Positions 37,456 to 46,457 are shown, numbered from the stretch's first letter. The stretch: DNA of 64,000 nt from BCD1 sp965230565 (GCA_965230565.1 CBDDLH010000016.1:124001-188000), one strand, 5' to 3'. The notes: a model not told the origin generated them from the sequence alone. Translations and numbers: made by a program.

Positions 37456-38304
37456 TTATTTGCCTTGTTTGGTCATCGTCAGATTGATATCAGTGGAGGT
37501 TTTCATATCCATTCCCATTACTGACATGTTGAGGTTTTGCTTCATGGTGGAAAGCTGTACCATTCCGTCCAGTCTGTTAATAGTCATTTCACCGTTGAAA
37601 TCTCCTTTTCCTGACATCATAGCTTCAGGGCTCAAATCGATTGTTCCGTTTACACTAAGAATTACATTGGTAGGAGTGATCTCCTTTACGGTATATTTGA
37701 AATTCTGAGTCATAGGGACTTGACCGGCAATTTCACTTGTTGCATCCCAACTGTCACCAACTTTTACCGCATTTTCCGGATAGGTAATAAATGTTGATTC
37801 GAGGGACTGATTCATCTGATCGATCTGACCGGCCATGTCGGGGTTGTCTCCAAAGATCTCATCGTAGTTTGGTGCCTCAAGTAATTCACCGCGATTACTC
37901 AATTTACTGACCATGCTTTTATCGAGCATTGCCCCCATGGTTTTGTGCATTTCTGCTGAAGTAGGGTCATCCATATTCGGGTTGGACGAGTCATAGCTCA
38001 TATTCATCATTGGATTATTCATACTCATGCCAATTTTCCTGAGAATATTATCCAGATAGAAGGAGCCATCCTTGTCTACACCGTTTACCTGGAGGTCATT
38101 ATCCATTGACATAGTCATGGTCATGGCCTGTGGGCCTTCCATCATCATGCTCATTTGCATGGCCATTTTGTATTGGTCACCTTTTGTCGGCTGAAACCTC
38201 AAAAGCGCTTCTTTAGTACTGAGTCCACCAGTGGTTTTGCAGGCAGACAAAATAAGGACGATTAACAACACACCCAGTGTTGAATAGCGAAAATTCAGAT
38301 TCAT
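37456..38304 (-). CDS. DUF6263-like lipoprotein
   Basis: The 282-residue precursor has a lipobox (ILSACKT). The mature protein starts LLRFQPTKGDQYKMAMQMSMMMEG and is methionine-rich, with repeated beta strands (MTMTMSMDNDLQVNGVDKDGSFYL), matching the DUF6263 pattern found in Bacteroidota. The domain has no known function and probably binds a hydrophobic ligand, by analogy with other lipid-binding beta folds; that is an inference. It is monocistronic and divergent from the BNR-repeat gene. Confidence 0.7.
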   Translation of the reverse strand: MNLNFRYSTLGVLLIVLILSACKTTGGLSTKEALLRFQPTKGDQYKMAMQMSMMMEGPQAMTMTMSMDNDLQVNGVDKDGSFYLDNILRKIGMSMNNPMMNMSYDSSNPNMDDPTSAEMHKTMGAMLDKSMVSKLSNRGELLEAPNYDEIFGDNPDMAGQIDQMNQSLESTFITYPENAVKVGDSWDATSEIAGQVPMTQNFKYTVKEITPTNVILSVNGTIDLSPEAMMSGKGDFNGEMTINRLDGMVQLSTMKQNLNMSVMGMDMKTSTDINLTMTKQGK

Positions 38305-38437
38305 TTTTTGATATTTTTCGGATAAAAAAATGGTTTAAAATGGTGGGTCAGGTGAGTTTCAGCAAGGAAAGTAAACTTTTCTAAGCTTTACAAATTTACT
38401 AAATAAGACATCCTAATGGTAAGTAATTGATATTTTT

Positions 38438-41400
38438 ATGCAAAACAATTTTAAACAAAACACCTTTTCTATGAAATCGCCAATTAACAATTCTATAATT
38501 TCTCCACTTCAAATAAGCCTGTTGGCATTTGTTCTTTTATTTTCTTCTCATCTCTTTGGTCAAATTGACATTTCCAAACTGGAGGTCATGAAAGCCCGTT
38601 CAATTGGGCCCGCCGGTATGAGTGGTCGTGTTACTGCCATTGATGTGGTAGTTGATCAACCGGATGTAATTTACGCAGGTACTGCCTCCGGAGGACTCTG
38701 GAAATCTGAAAGTGGCGGAGTGGAATGGGAGCCAGTATTCGAAAATGAAGCAGTAGCGTCAATTGGTGCTGTGGCTATCCAGCAAAACAATCCGGACGTG
38801 ATTTGGGCCGGTACTGGAGAAGGTAACCCTCGTAATAGTGTGACAGGAGGGTATGGAATTTATAAAAGCCTTGACGGAGGTAAGAACTGGAAACTAATGG
38901 GATTGGAAAAAACCCGTAATATCCATAGAATCATTGTGGACAGGAACGAACCAAATACGGTATTTGTTGGCGCCATTGGATCTTCCTGGGGAGAACATCC
39001 TGAACGTGGGGTTTTTAAAACAACTGATGGGGGAGAGACCTGGGAAAAAGTCCTTTTTATTGATGAAAAGACGGGTTGTGCCGATCTGGTTGTGGATCCC
39101 TCTAATCCAAACAAACTCATTGCGGCTATGTGGGAGCATAGACGAAAGCCATGGACTTTTACTTCCGGCGGTCCCGGATCGGGCTTGTATGTAACCCTGG
39201 ATGGGGGAAAAACCTGGGAAGAAAGAACTGATGAAGATGGATTGCCCAAAGGGGATCTTGGACGAATCGGCCTGGCGATTGCCCCTTCGGATCCGAATAT
39301 CGTTTATGCACTTGTCGAATCTAAAAAGAATGCTTTGTATAAATCCGAAGATGGTGGTGTGAATTGGACGAAAGTAAACGATAAAAGAGGAATTGGTAAC
39401 CGGCCTTTTTATTACTCTGATATTTTTGTTGATCCCTCTAATGAAAATCGAATCTACTCGGTTTTCACTTATGTCAATGTAAGCGAAGATGGCGGACGTT
39501 CTTTTGAACAATTGATGCCGGCGTATAATACTACAAAAGGTGTACACCCTGACCACCATGCCTGGTGGATTCATCCCCATGACCCGGATTTTATGATCGA
39601 TGGTAATGATGGCGGATTGAATATTACCCGGGATCGTGGCAAGACCTGGAGGTTTGTTGAGAATCTGCCGGTGGCCCAGTTTTACCATATTAATGTAGAT
39701 ATGGAATATCCTTATAATGTTTATGGAGGCATGCAGGATAACGGTTCCTGGGCAGGTCCTGCCTATGTGCTCAAAGATCAGGGTATCAGGAATGCCTACT
39801 GGCAGGAGTTGATGTTTGGAGATGGCTTTGACGTTATTCCTGATCCCAAAGACTCCAGATACGGTTATGCCATGTCGCAACAAGGATTCATCGGGAGGTA
39901 TGACCTCAAAACAGGTAATGCCAGGATGATTCGGCCTACCCATCCTGATCCGGATGTACAGTTGAGGTTTAACTGGAATAGTGCGCTGGCTATGGATCCT
40001 TTTGATCAGACTACCATTTATTTCGGGAGCCAGTTTGTGCACAAATCAGATGATCAGGGATTTACCTGGGATATAATTTCTCCTGACCTGACGACCAATG
40101 ATCCGGAAAAGCTTAAACAATATGAAAGTGGTGGTTTGACCCTGGATGATTCCGGAGCTGAAAATTACTGTACCATTCTTGCCATTGAACCAAGTTCGCT
40201 GGAAAAAGATCTGATCTGGGTAGGTACGGATGATGGGCGGGTCCACCTGACAAAAGATGGAGGAACCACATGGGAGGATGTTTCTCCTCATGATTTTGGA
40301 ATGCCTGAAGGAGGCTGGGTGCCCCAGATTCGTGCTTCAAAATTCAAGAAAGGAGAAGCGTATGTGATAGTCAATAACTACCGAAATTTTGACTTCAAAC
40401 CATATTTGTACAGGACGAAGGACTTTGGTCAAAGCTGGGAAAGCCTGGTAGGGGAAAAGGATATTCCCGGGTATACGCTTTGTCTCGTTCAGGACCTGGA
40501 AGAACCGAACTTATTATTTTTAGGCACTGAATATGGTTTGTATTTCAGTATCGATGAAGGCAAAAAGTGGACAAAATGGACACATGGTTTCCCGACAGTT
40601 TCCACAATGGACCTGGCCATTCATCCTAGAGAACATGATTTGGTAATTGGAACCTTTGGAAGGGCAGCCTATGTCCTTGATGATATTCGTCCTCTCAGAG
40701 CATTGGCAAATCGGGGGACTGAAATGCTGGAAGAGCAACTGGTTTTATTTGATCCCCCTGCCGCATTCATAAATCAATATCAGCAACCCTCAGGTACTCG
40801 TTTTGGGGCCAATGCCATATTCAATGGTGAAAATCGACAGGGAGGAGCCAATATTTCTTTTTTGATTAACAAACCTGAGCAAAAGGGCAAGAAAAAAGAA
40901 GACCAATCTGAAGCTATATCCCTTGATTCCATTAAATTACAAGTATTTAATGCTGAAGGTGTATTGATCAGAACACTCACCAGAAAGACTCCGGAAAAAA
41001 ACGGTCTCCATAAAATTCAATGGTATCTAAATGAAAAAGGAGTAGCAAGGCCGTCGAGGAACAACCGTAGCCGCAGAGGTGGGGAACCAGGCGGAGTTAC
41101 TGTCCTTCCCGGGAAATATATGCTGAAAATTACTTTTGGTGATCAAGTGGATTCAACTTTCATTGATGTTGCATATGATCCAAGGGTGGTAATGGATCAT
41201 GCTGTATTAAAGGCAAAGTATGACATGTTAAAGGAACTTGAGGGTGTCACTGAGGTAGCGGCAAATGCTGCCAATGAATTAAAATCTGCTCTAAAAATTC
41301 TAAACGATTATAAGGAAAGGATTGAGTCAGAGCAGGATAAAGAAGCTTATGAGGATTTATTAAAAAAGCATAAGGCGTTGAAGGATACCATTAATGTTTT

Positions 41401-41686
41401 TTTGGATGAAATGTTCGGAAAGGAGATTAAAAAGCAAGGTTTCGCCAGGCAGGAAACTCCAAGTACCCTGTCATACCTTTATACTGCTTCCAGATATGTG
41501 AGGTCTTTGGAACAGAAACCTGGTCCAACACAGGATATTTTAATTAAAAATGCAAAGGATAAGCTTTCTGTGCTTTTGGAAAAGATCAATGGATTTTACG
41601 CAAAAGAGTGGCCGGAGTATCAAAAAGAGGTTGAAGCCCTGAAGTTAAGTCCTTTTAAATCTTTTGAGCCATTTGAAATAGATTAA
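38438..41686 (+). CDS. Large secreted BNR/VPS10-like beta-propeller protein
   Basis: The protein has ~1,082 residues; the second ATG at 38471 gives a more usual signal peptide (LLAFVLLFSSHLFGQ), so the mature protein is the same either way. Residues ~50-760 carry many Asp-box/BNR repeats (S-x-D-x-G-x-x-W; for example KSLDGGKNWKLM, KTTDGGETWEKV, TLDGGKTWEER, TKDGGTTWEDV), which form two propellers. This resembles sortilin/VPS10-type and exo-glycosidase-like proteins. A helical, charged C-terminal region (residues ~930-1080) follows. Such proteins are often annotated as glycosyl hydrolases, but I see no proven catalytic residues. It ends without a T9SS domain. Confidence 0.88.
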   Translation: MQNNFKQNTFSMKSPINNSIISPLQISLLAFVLLFSSHLFGQIDISKLEVMKARSIGPAGMSGRVTAIDVVVDQPDVIYAGTASGGLWKSESGGVEWEPVFENEAVASIGAVAIQQNNPDVIWAGTGEGNPRNSVTGGYGIYKSLDGGKNWKLMGLEKTRNIHRIIVDRNEPNTVFVGAIGSSWGEHPERGVFKTTDGGETWEKVLFIDEKTGCADLVVDPSNPNKLIAAMWEHRRKPWTFTSGGPGSGLYVTLDGGKTWEERTDEDGLPKGDLGRIGLAIAPSDPNIVYALVESKKNALYKSEDGGVNWTKVNDKRGIGNRPFYYSDIFVDPSNENRIYSVFTYVNVSEDGGRSFEQLMPAYNTTKGVHPDHHAWWIHPHDPDFMIDGNDGGLNITRDRGKTWRFVENLPVAQFYHINVDMEYPYNVYGGMQDNGSWAGPAYVLKDQGIRNAYWQELMFGDGFDVIPDPKDSRYGYAMSQQGFIGRYDLKTGNARMIRPTHPDPDVQLRFNWNSALAMDPFDQTTIYFGSQFVHKSDDQGFTWDIISPDLTTNDPEKLKQYESGGLTLDDSGAENYCTILAIEPSSLEKDLIWVGTDDGRVHLTKDGGTTWEDVSPHDFGMPEGGWVPQIRASKFKKGEAYVIVNNYRNFDFKPYLYRTKDFGQSWESLVGEKDIPGYTLCLVQDLEEPNLLFLGTEYGLYFSIDEGKKWTKWTHGFPTVSTMDLAIHPREHDLVIGTFGRAAYVLDDIRPLRALANRGTEMLEEQLVLFDPPAAFINQYQQPSGTRFGANAIFNGENRQGGANISFLINKPEQKGKKKEDQSEAISLDSIKLQVFNAEGVLIRTLTRKTPEKNGLHKIQWYLNEKGVARPSRNNRSRRGGEPGGVTVLPGKYMLKITFGDQVDSTFIDVAYDPRVVMDHAVLKAKYDMLKELEGVTEVAANAANELKSALKILNDYKERIESEQDKEAYEDLLKKHKALKDTINVFLDEMFGKEIKKQGFARQETPSTLSYLYTASRYVRSLEQKPGPTQDILIKNAKDKLSVLLEKINGFYAKEWPEYQKEVEALKLSPFKSFEPFEID

Positions 41687-41699
41687 AACCATGCTCAAA

Positions 41700-41742
41700 A
41701 AAAAATGCGATTTGCAAGGTCATTTTGCAAATCGCATTTTTT
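41700..41742. terminator. Bidirectional rho-independent terminator
   Basis: AAATGCGATTTGCAA pairs with its complement, flanked by an A-run on the left and Ts on the right. It separates the BNR gene from the convergent PspC gene. Confidence 0.88.
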
Positions 41743-41758
41743 AGGCTTAATGATTTAA

Positions 41759-42004
41759 TTACTCCCAAAGAATATTTCTTTTGTTTCGGATATATCGCTT
41801 GACATTCAGCCAAAATGCAAGGAACAGGTAAATAACTACAGGTGATCCAAGCGTCAGGAAAGAAATATAAATGAAATACAATCTTACCCTGGTTGTAGCT
41901 ACTCCGATCTTATGACCAAGATAATCACAAACTCCAAACGCGGAACGTTCGAGTAATTCTTTCATGTTTTCAAGCTGGGTTGGCATTTTCATGTTTGAGC
42001 TCAT
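41759..42004 (-). CDS. PspC domain protein
   Basis: The 81-residue protein matches the PspC domain: LLERSAFGVCDYLGHKIGVATTRVRLYFIY, then a membrane helix (FLTLGSPVVIYLFLAFWLNVKRYIR). PspC proteins sit in the inner membrane and take part in phage-shock-type envelope stress signalling; many Bacteroidota copies are uncharacterised. It may be co-transcribed with the PKD-like gene 132 bp upstream. Confidence 0.8.
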   Translation of the reverse strand: MSSNMKMPTQLENMKELLERSAFGVCDYLGHKIGVATTRVRLYFIYISFLTLGSPVVIYLFLAFWLNVKRYIRNKRNILWE

Positions 42005-42136
42005 TTACTTAAAATTACAAAAAAAAGGGCTCTTATGTTTAAATAAAAGCCATTTTTTGTACAATTTATTGTGCTTCAACGTGATATTAATCCAAGTTTT
42101 GAACTTGTAAACTGAAACAAGCAATCAGCAACTTAA

Positions 42137-42586
42137 TTAATTCGCATTACCCATTTCTGCACTGGCAACCACCTGATTATCAATGTTCAAAACTTCAGAA
42201 TGTACCAATTTGGTTTTGCCGTTGTAGGTAATGAATAAGCGCAGGTTAAAATCACCTGAACGCTTGTAAGTATGTTGTTGATTTTTACTTTTCAGATGTT
42301 TCTTTTTTCCGTCGCCGAAGTCAATCAGATAATTAGCATTACTATTGAAGCTGTTTATTTCAAATTGCATGCTTGCTCCGGCTTCTTTAATTCCTCTGAC
42401 CTTTAAAAAGGAATTCCAGTTTTCTTCTGCGTTTTTTATGTCGTTATCAGCGTTGGAAACGGCCACAACTTTTTCCGTTCCACTTGAATTATCAGTGATA
42501 TCAATGGAAGTAAAGCTAAACGCCATGCCTATACCCCCGACAATTATCATGATTAATAAAAATGTATTTTCGATTAAGTGTTTCAT
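42137..42586 (-). CDS. Hypothetical exported protein with PKD-like domain
   Basis: The 149-residue protein has an N-terminal hydrophobic segment (TFLLIMIIVGGIGMAFSFT), which is a signal peptide or anchor. The C-terminal ~90 residues look like a PKD/Ig-like beta-sandwich (NYLIDFGDGKKKHLKSKNQQHTYKRSGDFNLRLFITYNGKT), with the F-G-D-G-K and H-T-Y patterns typical of PKD domains. Its role is unknown. The upstream region contains three spaced AGTGTTT motifs. Confidence 0.65.
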   Translation of the reverse strand: MKHLIENTFLLIMIIVGGIGMAFSFTSIDITDNSSGTEKVVAVSNADNDIKNAEENWNSFLKVRGIKEAGASMQFEINSFNSNANYLIDFGDGKKKHLKSKNQQHTYKRSGDFNLRLFITYNGKTKLVHSEVLNIDNQVVASAEMGNAN

Positions 42587-43376
42587 TGTAAAAATAGTGT
42601 TTCATAATGTGAATAGTGTTTTTCTCGCTCTTACAGTTGTTTAGGTCGTGACATAGTACGGGCCTTACAGTCAGAGACTGTTGTTCAGCACATACATTTG
42701 TAAAGGTCAAAGGATTACCAGGGATACATGATGTTGTATCCTAATGTTTAATGCAATACCATTGACAGAAAACCTCAGGCTCAAAGGTTATGCCTTATGA
42801 CAAAACCTTTTCAAGCAACCAGACTTATTCTAAGCTGATTTATCCGTCGCCATGTCCGAGCCTGTTTCCAAATCCCAGGGAGGGAAGAAGCGAAATGATT
42901 TGTAAAAATTTTTCATAGTGTTTCAAATTTTAGTGTACTATTAGTGTTTTTCTTTTTTTTGGTATGGAAATAACAATCTCAAAGTAGGGCAGGAGCCTGC
43001 ACCTAAGATATGACTGCTGAAATTGCAGCCAAGTGATAACCTCGATTGTGTTGTAGAATAGCGTTTAAGTGCGGCTGGCGCACAAAACAGTTAATGGGAA
43101 GAAAAAGAGTAAGTGATGTGTTCGTATTAAAACTTTTACAAATATGTGTTTATATTTTAAAATTTCATAATATATCAACACTTTTTTTTCTCTTTCCATC
43201 TTTTTTGCTCTCACTTATTTAATAAGCAAAATGCGTGCCAAACTTATAATCAGCGTGTAATGGATGTTTAAAAAAAATAATATCAATAGCAGTTCCGGGA
43301 AAAGATTTTGTGTTAAGTGTTTGATTTACAGTGAATTGATTAAAGTGTTGGATTGGAAATTTTTTATACAAAAAAA
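42587..43376. other. Long gene-less stretch
   Basis: About 790 bp without a convincing gene. The visible structure is two clusters of AGTGTTT-like motifs (42577-42620 and 42917-42950) with T-rich tails, and scattered A/T-rich DNA. A 63-codon frame at 43264-43455 is compositionally random. I see no tRNA, CRISPR or palindromic element here. Confidence 0.5.
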
Positions 43377-43412
43377 ATCCTGCCTCAAACATGCAGTATG
43401 TTTGGGCAGGAT
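43370..43412 (-). terminator. Terminator of the sulfur operon
   Basis: On the minus strand a 15-bp stem (ATCCTGCC... with its complement) and a 5-base loop are followed by seven Ts. It ends the four-gene operon whose last gene is the flavoprotein. Confidence 0.85.
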
Positions 43413-43438
43413 GCGGAAAAAATCAAAATATATTTCTA

Positions 43439-44797
43439 CTAATCCAAATTTGTAATCAATTCACTTACAGACGGGTAGGCTAGAGGAGTCTTTTTTAGGT
43501 CCTCGTAGGAGATATTATTATTCATGGCCACTTGAATTAAGGCCATCAGGTCCGGCATATGGTCTCCGAACCCTGCAGCTCCCAATATCAGTCCGGATTT
43601 CTTGTCAAGGCAAATTTTCAGAAAACCTGCAGTTTGGTTCCTGATATTGGTTTTTAATAATTCGCTGTACTCTTTTTTGATCATTATGGCCACTGAATCA
43701 TCTTTGACCATCTGTCCAATCTGAGCAACGGCAGGGTTGGTATAAACGGCTTCAATGAAATTAGCTGGATAAAGAATGGTTTCCCCGCCTTTAACCATAT
43801 GTTCAACGGCAATTCGTGCCTGCATGGTAGCTCTGTTGGCTGTCATCGGAGTTCCGGTCACATCACCAATCGCGTATATGCCTTCAATACTTGTTTGACC
43901 AAATTCATCGATATGAACACTACCATCCTGGTTGAGCGCCAACTGATCCGTCAGACTTCCTAGAAACGAAAGGTCTGCATTTCGACCTATGGCGATAAAA
44001 CCATATTCACTCTCAAAATGCCGGCCATCAATTGTGGTGGTTTTAACAACCTGACCTTCCTGTTCCATCTTGGACACTTTGGTTCCGCTAACGATTTTTA
44101 TGGGGAAATTGGCTGTTAGATAATTTTCAAAAAGATGGCTAACTTCTTCATCAAGCCTGGGCAGGAGCTGTTCACCATTTTGTATGATTGTAACTTTTGT
44201 TCCAAGTGCTGCGAAGGCATATGCATATTCCGTTCCGGTTACTCCGCCGCCTGCCATAACCAGGCTATCTGGAATTTTTACCACTGCCGGAGCAATTTTA
44301 GGAGCGATGATGTGATCTTTATTCGGCTTAATATCAGGGGTGAATCTTGGACCGGAGCCGGTTGCAACAATGATGTTCCTAGCCTTCAACTCCTCATGAC
44401 TTCCATTGTTTAATTCTATAATAATGGATTGAGCGTCTTTAATGCTGGCTGTTCCAAAGAATATTTTAACGCCTGCCTTATTGAGTTTTTGCATATAGCG
44501 TTCAGAAGTTGAACTGCTTTGCTCTCTGACTTTTTTTCTCAGTTGATCAAGATCCAATTGCAATCCTTGTTCGACTGATTTGAAACCAAAGTCTTCCACC
44601 GAGGAGATTGATCTTGCTTTTTCAGCGCTTGCTAACCAAACTTTGGAAGGGACCAGGCTTCCCCAGGTTGCTCTTCCGCCTATTTTAGTAGCTGAAATCA
44701 GCGCCACTGACAGATTCATGCCGGAAGCATATAATGCCGCTTCTATGCCTCCGGGGCCAGCGCCGACTACAATAAGGTCGAAGTTGTTGTTGTCCAT
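43439..44797 (-). CDS. Dihydrolipoamide dehydrogenase/mercuric reductase-like flavoprotein lacking the redox cysteines
   Basis: The 452-residue protein has the two-dinucleotide-binding fold of the family: FAD motif VVGAGPGGIEAALYA at 11-25, NAD(P) motif VMAGGGVTGTEYAYAFAALG near 180, the second FAD motif YAIGDVTG near 310, and a C-terminal dimerisation domain. The usual GGTCLNxGCIPSK is here GGRATWGSLVPSK (40-52): both cysteines are gone. The C-terminal HP motif that supplies the catalytic base reads AYPSVSEL, so the histidine is also lost. It cannot act as a classical disulfide reductase. It sits in an operon with YeeE/YedE, DUF6691 and thioredoxin genes and probably acts in sulfur oxidation or transfer. 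The exact reaction is unknown. Confidence 0.88.
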   Translation of the reverse strand: MDNNNFDLIVVGAGPGGIEAALYASGMNLSVALISATKIGGRATWGSLVPSKVWLASAEKARSISSVEDFGFKSVEQGLQLDLDQLRKKVREQSSSTSERYMQKLNKAGVKIFFGTASIKDAQSIIIELNNGSHEELKARNIIVATGSGPRFTPDIKPNKDHIIAPKIAPAVVKIPDSLVMAGGGVTGTEYAYAFAALGTKVTIIQNGEQLLPRLDEEVSHLFENYLTANFPIKIVSGTKVSKMEQEGQVVKTTTIDGRHFESEYGFIAIGRNADLSFLGSLTDQLALNQDGSVHIDEFGQTSIEGIYAIGDVTGTPMTANRATMQARIAVEHMVKGGETILYPANFIEAVYTNPAVAQIGQMVKDDSVAIMIKKEYSELLKTNIRNQTAGFLKICLDKKSGLILGAAGFGDHMPDLMALIQVAMNNNISYEDLKKTPLAYPSVSELITNLD

Positions 44798-44798
44798 A

Positions 44799-45209
44799 TT
44801 AATGAGGTAATTTGTCTCTTACCAAGGCATATAAATATGTTCCTAGCGCTGCACAGATGATCACAATGATAAATATCCAATATCCATGACCGAGTAAAAC
44901 GTAAGTAGGTCCAGGACAAGCTACAAGTGCCCAGCCCAGCCCGAAAATAGTTCCCGCTAAAAGGTGTCTGGGTATGTAGAATTGCTTGGGAACGTAGGTT
45001 ACATATTCGCCATCGAGTGTTTTTATTTTGAATCTTTTCATGGCCCACATAAAAATGATCCCAAAGATCACTGCTGTGCCAATGATACCATACATGTGGA
45101 TGCTTTCAAACCTGAACATCTCATGGGTACGGTACCATGAAATGGCTTCAGATTTTGACATGACGATTCCAAATATTATTCCTATGATGAAAAATCTAAT
45201 AAGTTTCAT
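44799..45209 (-). CDS. DUF6691 / YeeE-YedE-type membrane protein
   Basis: The 136-residue inner-membrane protein has four hydrophobic segments. It matches the half-size YeeE/YedE (DUF6691) proteins: GSGTIFGLGWALVACPGPTYVLLGHG-like LVACPGPTYVLLGHG is the key motif with the conserved cysteine. It partners the second half-size protein upstream (45235-45828) to form a thiosulfate- or sulfide-type transporter. This two-gene arrangement, sometimes called PmpAB, is often linked to persulfide oxidation. One base separates its stop from the flavoprotein start. Confidence 0.85.
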   Translation of the reverse strand: MKLIRFFIIGIIFGIVMSKSEAISWYRTHEMFRFESIHMYGIIGTAVIFGIIFMWAMKRFKIKTLDGEYVTYVPKQFYIPRHLLAGTIFGLGWALVACPGPTYVLLGHGYWIFIIVIICAALGTYLYALVRDKLPH

Positions 45210-45234
45210 AATTCAATTGTTGAAGGGTTTGTGA

Positions 45235-45828
45235 TTAGCCGAGAATAAAAGGCAGGATCAAATGAGTCATAATAAGCCCTCCGATGAAGAAGCCTATTAC
45301 CGTAAATAGCGATGGTTTTTGTAAATGAGACAAGCCTGTGATGGCATGCCCGGATGTACAGCCTTCGCCATATCGGGCACCAAAACCAACGAGGAGACCA
45401 CCAATAATGGCCAGGAATATTCCTTTAGGGTTAGAGAAATTATATATATCCTCAGGAATAAAACCAGTCCCTTCAGAAACATCCTTAGGGTAGGCCATGT
45501 TAAAGTCATTGGCAAGGTGAGTAATAGTAGCCTGACTTATATCGACCGGCTCAGGGCTTCCCATTAATTGGCTTCCAATGATTCCTCCGACTAGGGCTCC
45601 TATGACGAAAGCAATCCTCCAATACTCCTCTTTGAGATTCAAATCGAAGAATGGCAGCCGTTTTCCGGCACCGGCCAGAGAACATAAAACCTTATAGGAT
45701 GAAGAAACTCCAAAACTTTTTCCCGCCCAGGTTGAGATCAGAAGGATCAAGGCAATGACAAAACCCGAAAAAGCCCAATGCCATGGCTGCCTTAACAGGT
45801 CTAAAATGGTTAGTGTAAAGTGGTCCAT
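45235..45828 (-). CDS. YeeE/YedE family sulfur transporter subunit
   Basis: The 197-residue membrane protein has four to five helices and the family signature RYGEGCTSGHAITGLSHLQ with its conserved cysteine, plus a second conserved segment GGIIGSQLMGS. YeeE/YedE proteins move thiosulfate or related sulfur species through a cysteine relay. It lies 25 bp upstream of the DUF6691 gene, and the pair likely forms one channel. A thioredoxin gene precedes it by 167 bp. Confidence 0.88.
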   Translation of the reverse strand: MDHFTLTILDLLRQPWHWAFSGFVIALILLISTWAGKSFGVSSSYKVLCSLAGAGKRLPFFDLNLKEEYWRIAFVIGALVGGIIGSQLMGSPEPVDISQATITHLANDFNMAYPKDVSEGTGFIPEDIYNFSNPKGIFLAIIGGLLVGFGARYGEGCTSGHAITGLSHLQKPSLFTVIGFFIGGLIMTHLILPFILG

Positions 45829-45995
45829 TGATTAGTTTGTTAGTGAATGTTCGATTAATAAAAAGGTCCGGCAGAATGTGAACTTACATTTTTGAATTTA
45901 TTTGTTTGGGCAAAATATTCAGAGTAAGTTCAATTCGTTGCCAGACACAGTTATCCAAATTATCTTATTTCATTCAGTCAATCTGAAAATAAGGG

Positions 45996-46328
45996 TTATA
46001 GTTTTCCGGTCAAGACTTCATTTATGACGTTTTCAAGAGCTATGGCAGATTGCATTCCGGCCTGGTGCCATTTTTTTTCTCCATTTTGGAAGACCATAAA
46101 AGTAGGCACTCCGCGCACGCCCATGTCCGCAGCCAAGGTAGCATTTTTGTCAACATCAATCTTGATGATTTTTGCTTTATCGCCAATTGACTTGGCTACA
46201 TCTTTGAGAATAGGATTCATTGCCTGGCACGGTCCACACCACACAGCAGAGAAATCAATCAGCACAGGTTTCTCACTATTAATTAATTGTTGAAAAGAAA
46301 CTTTCTTTGCCATTTTATCAATTTTCAT
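45996..46328 (-). CDS. Thioredoxin
   Basis: The 110-residue protein is a classical cytoplasmic thioredoxin with FSAVWCGPCQAM (active-site CGPC) and the cis-proline GVPTFMVF. It could reduce sulfur species or persulfides produced by the transporter pair downstream. The true start may be the internal M at KMAKKVSF (residue 6). It is the first gene of the sulfur operon and lies just after a TAACTTTG promoter with a CRP-like operator. Confidence 0.93.
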   Translation of the reverse strand: MKIDKMAKKVSFQQLINSEKPVLIDFSAVWCGPCQAMNPILKDVAKSIGDKAKIIKIDVDKNATLAADMGVRGVPTFMVFQNGEKKWHQAGMQSAIALENVINEVLTGKL

Positions 46329-46341
46329 GGTTTATCAATTG

Positions 46342-46349
46342 CAAAGTTA
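46342..46349 (-). promoter_or_regulatory. -7 promoter element of the sulfur operon
   Basis: TAACTTTG on the minus strand is an exact TAnnTTTG match, about 15 bases before the thioredoxin start. The expected -33 TTTG is absent, which fits activator-dependent initiation. Confidence 0.6.
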
Positions 46350-46370
46350 ACATTAGGCCATTAAGAGATT

Positions 46371-46386
46371 TGTGATTGCTATCACA
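46371..46386. promoter_or_regulatory. CRP/FNR-family operator between the sulfur operon and trpA
   Basis: TGTGATTGCTATCACA is an exact match to the CRP half-site pair TGTGA-N6-TCACA. Its centre lies about 41.5 bases upstream of the predicted start of the thioredoxin operon, the standard class II activator position, and about 92 bases upstream of the predicted trpA start. Confidence 0.65.
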
Positions 46387-46457
46387 AACCATTTTGAATT
46401 TTGCAGGATTGATTTTCATTTATTTCCTTCAAATATCACTTTTTGCCAATCGAAAAC

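Noticed and set aside
38894..40042. A 382-codon minus-strand frame inside the BNR-repeat gene
   Set aside because: It is antisense to a well-supported gene with clear BNR repeats and has no recognisable domain of its own.
43377..43412. Another copy of the CCTGCC/GGCAGG palindrome family
   Set aside because: It begins and ends similarly, but its stem is longer and followed by seven Ts on the minus strand, so it is explained as an ordinary terminator.
43264..43455. A 63-codon plus-strand frame before the flavoprotein gene
   Set aside because: It overlaps the operon terminator and the 3' end of the flavoprotein gene and has no coding features.
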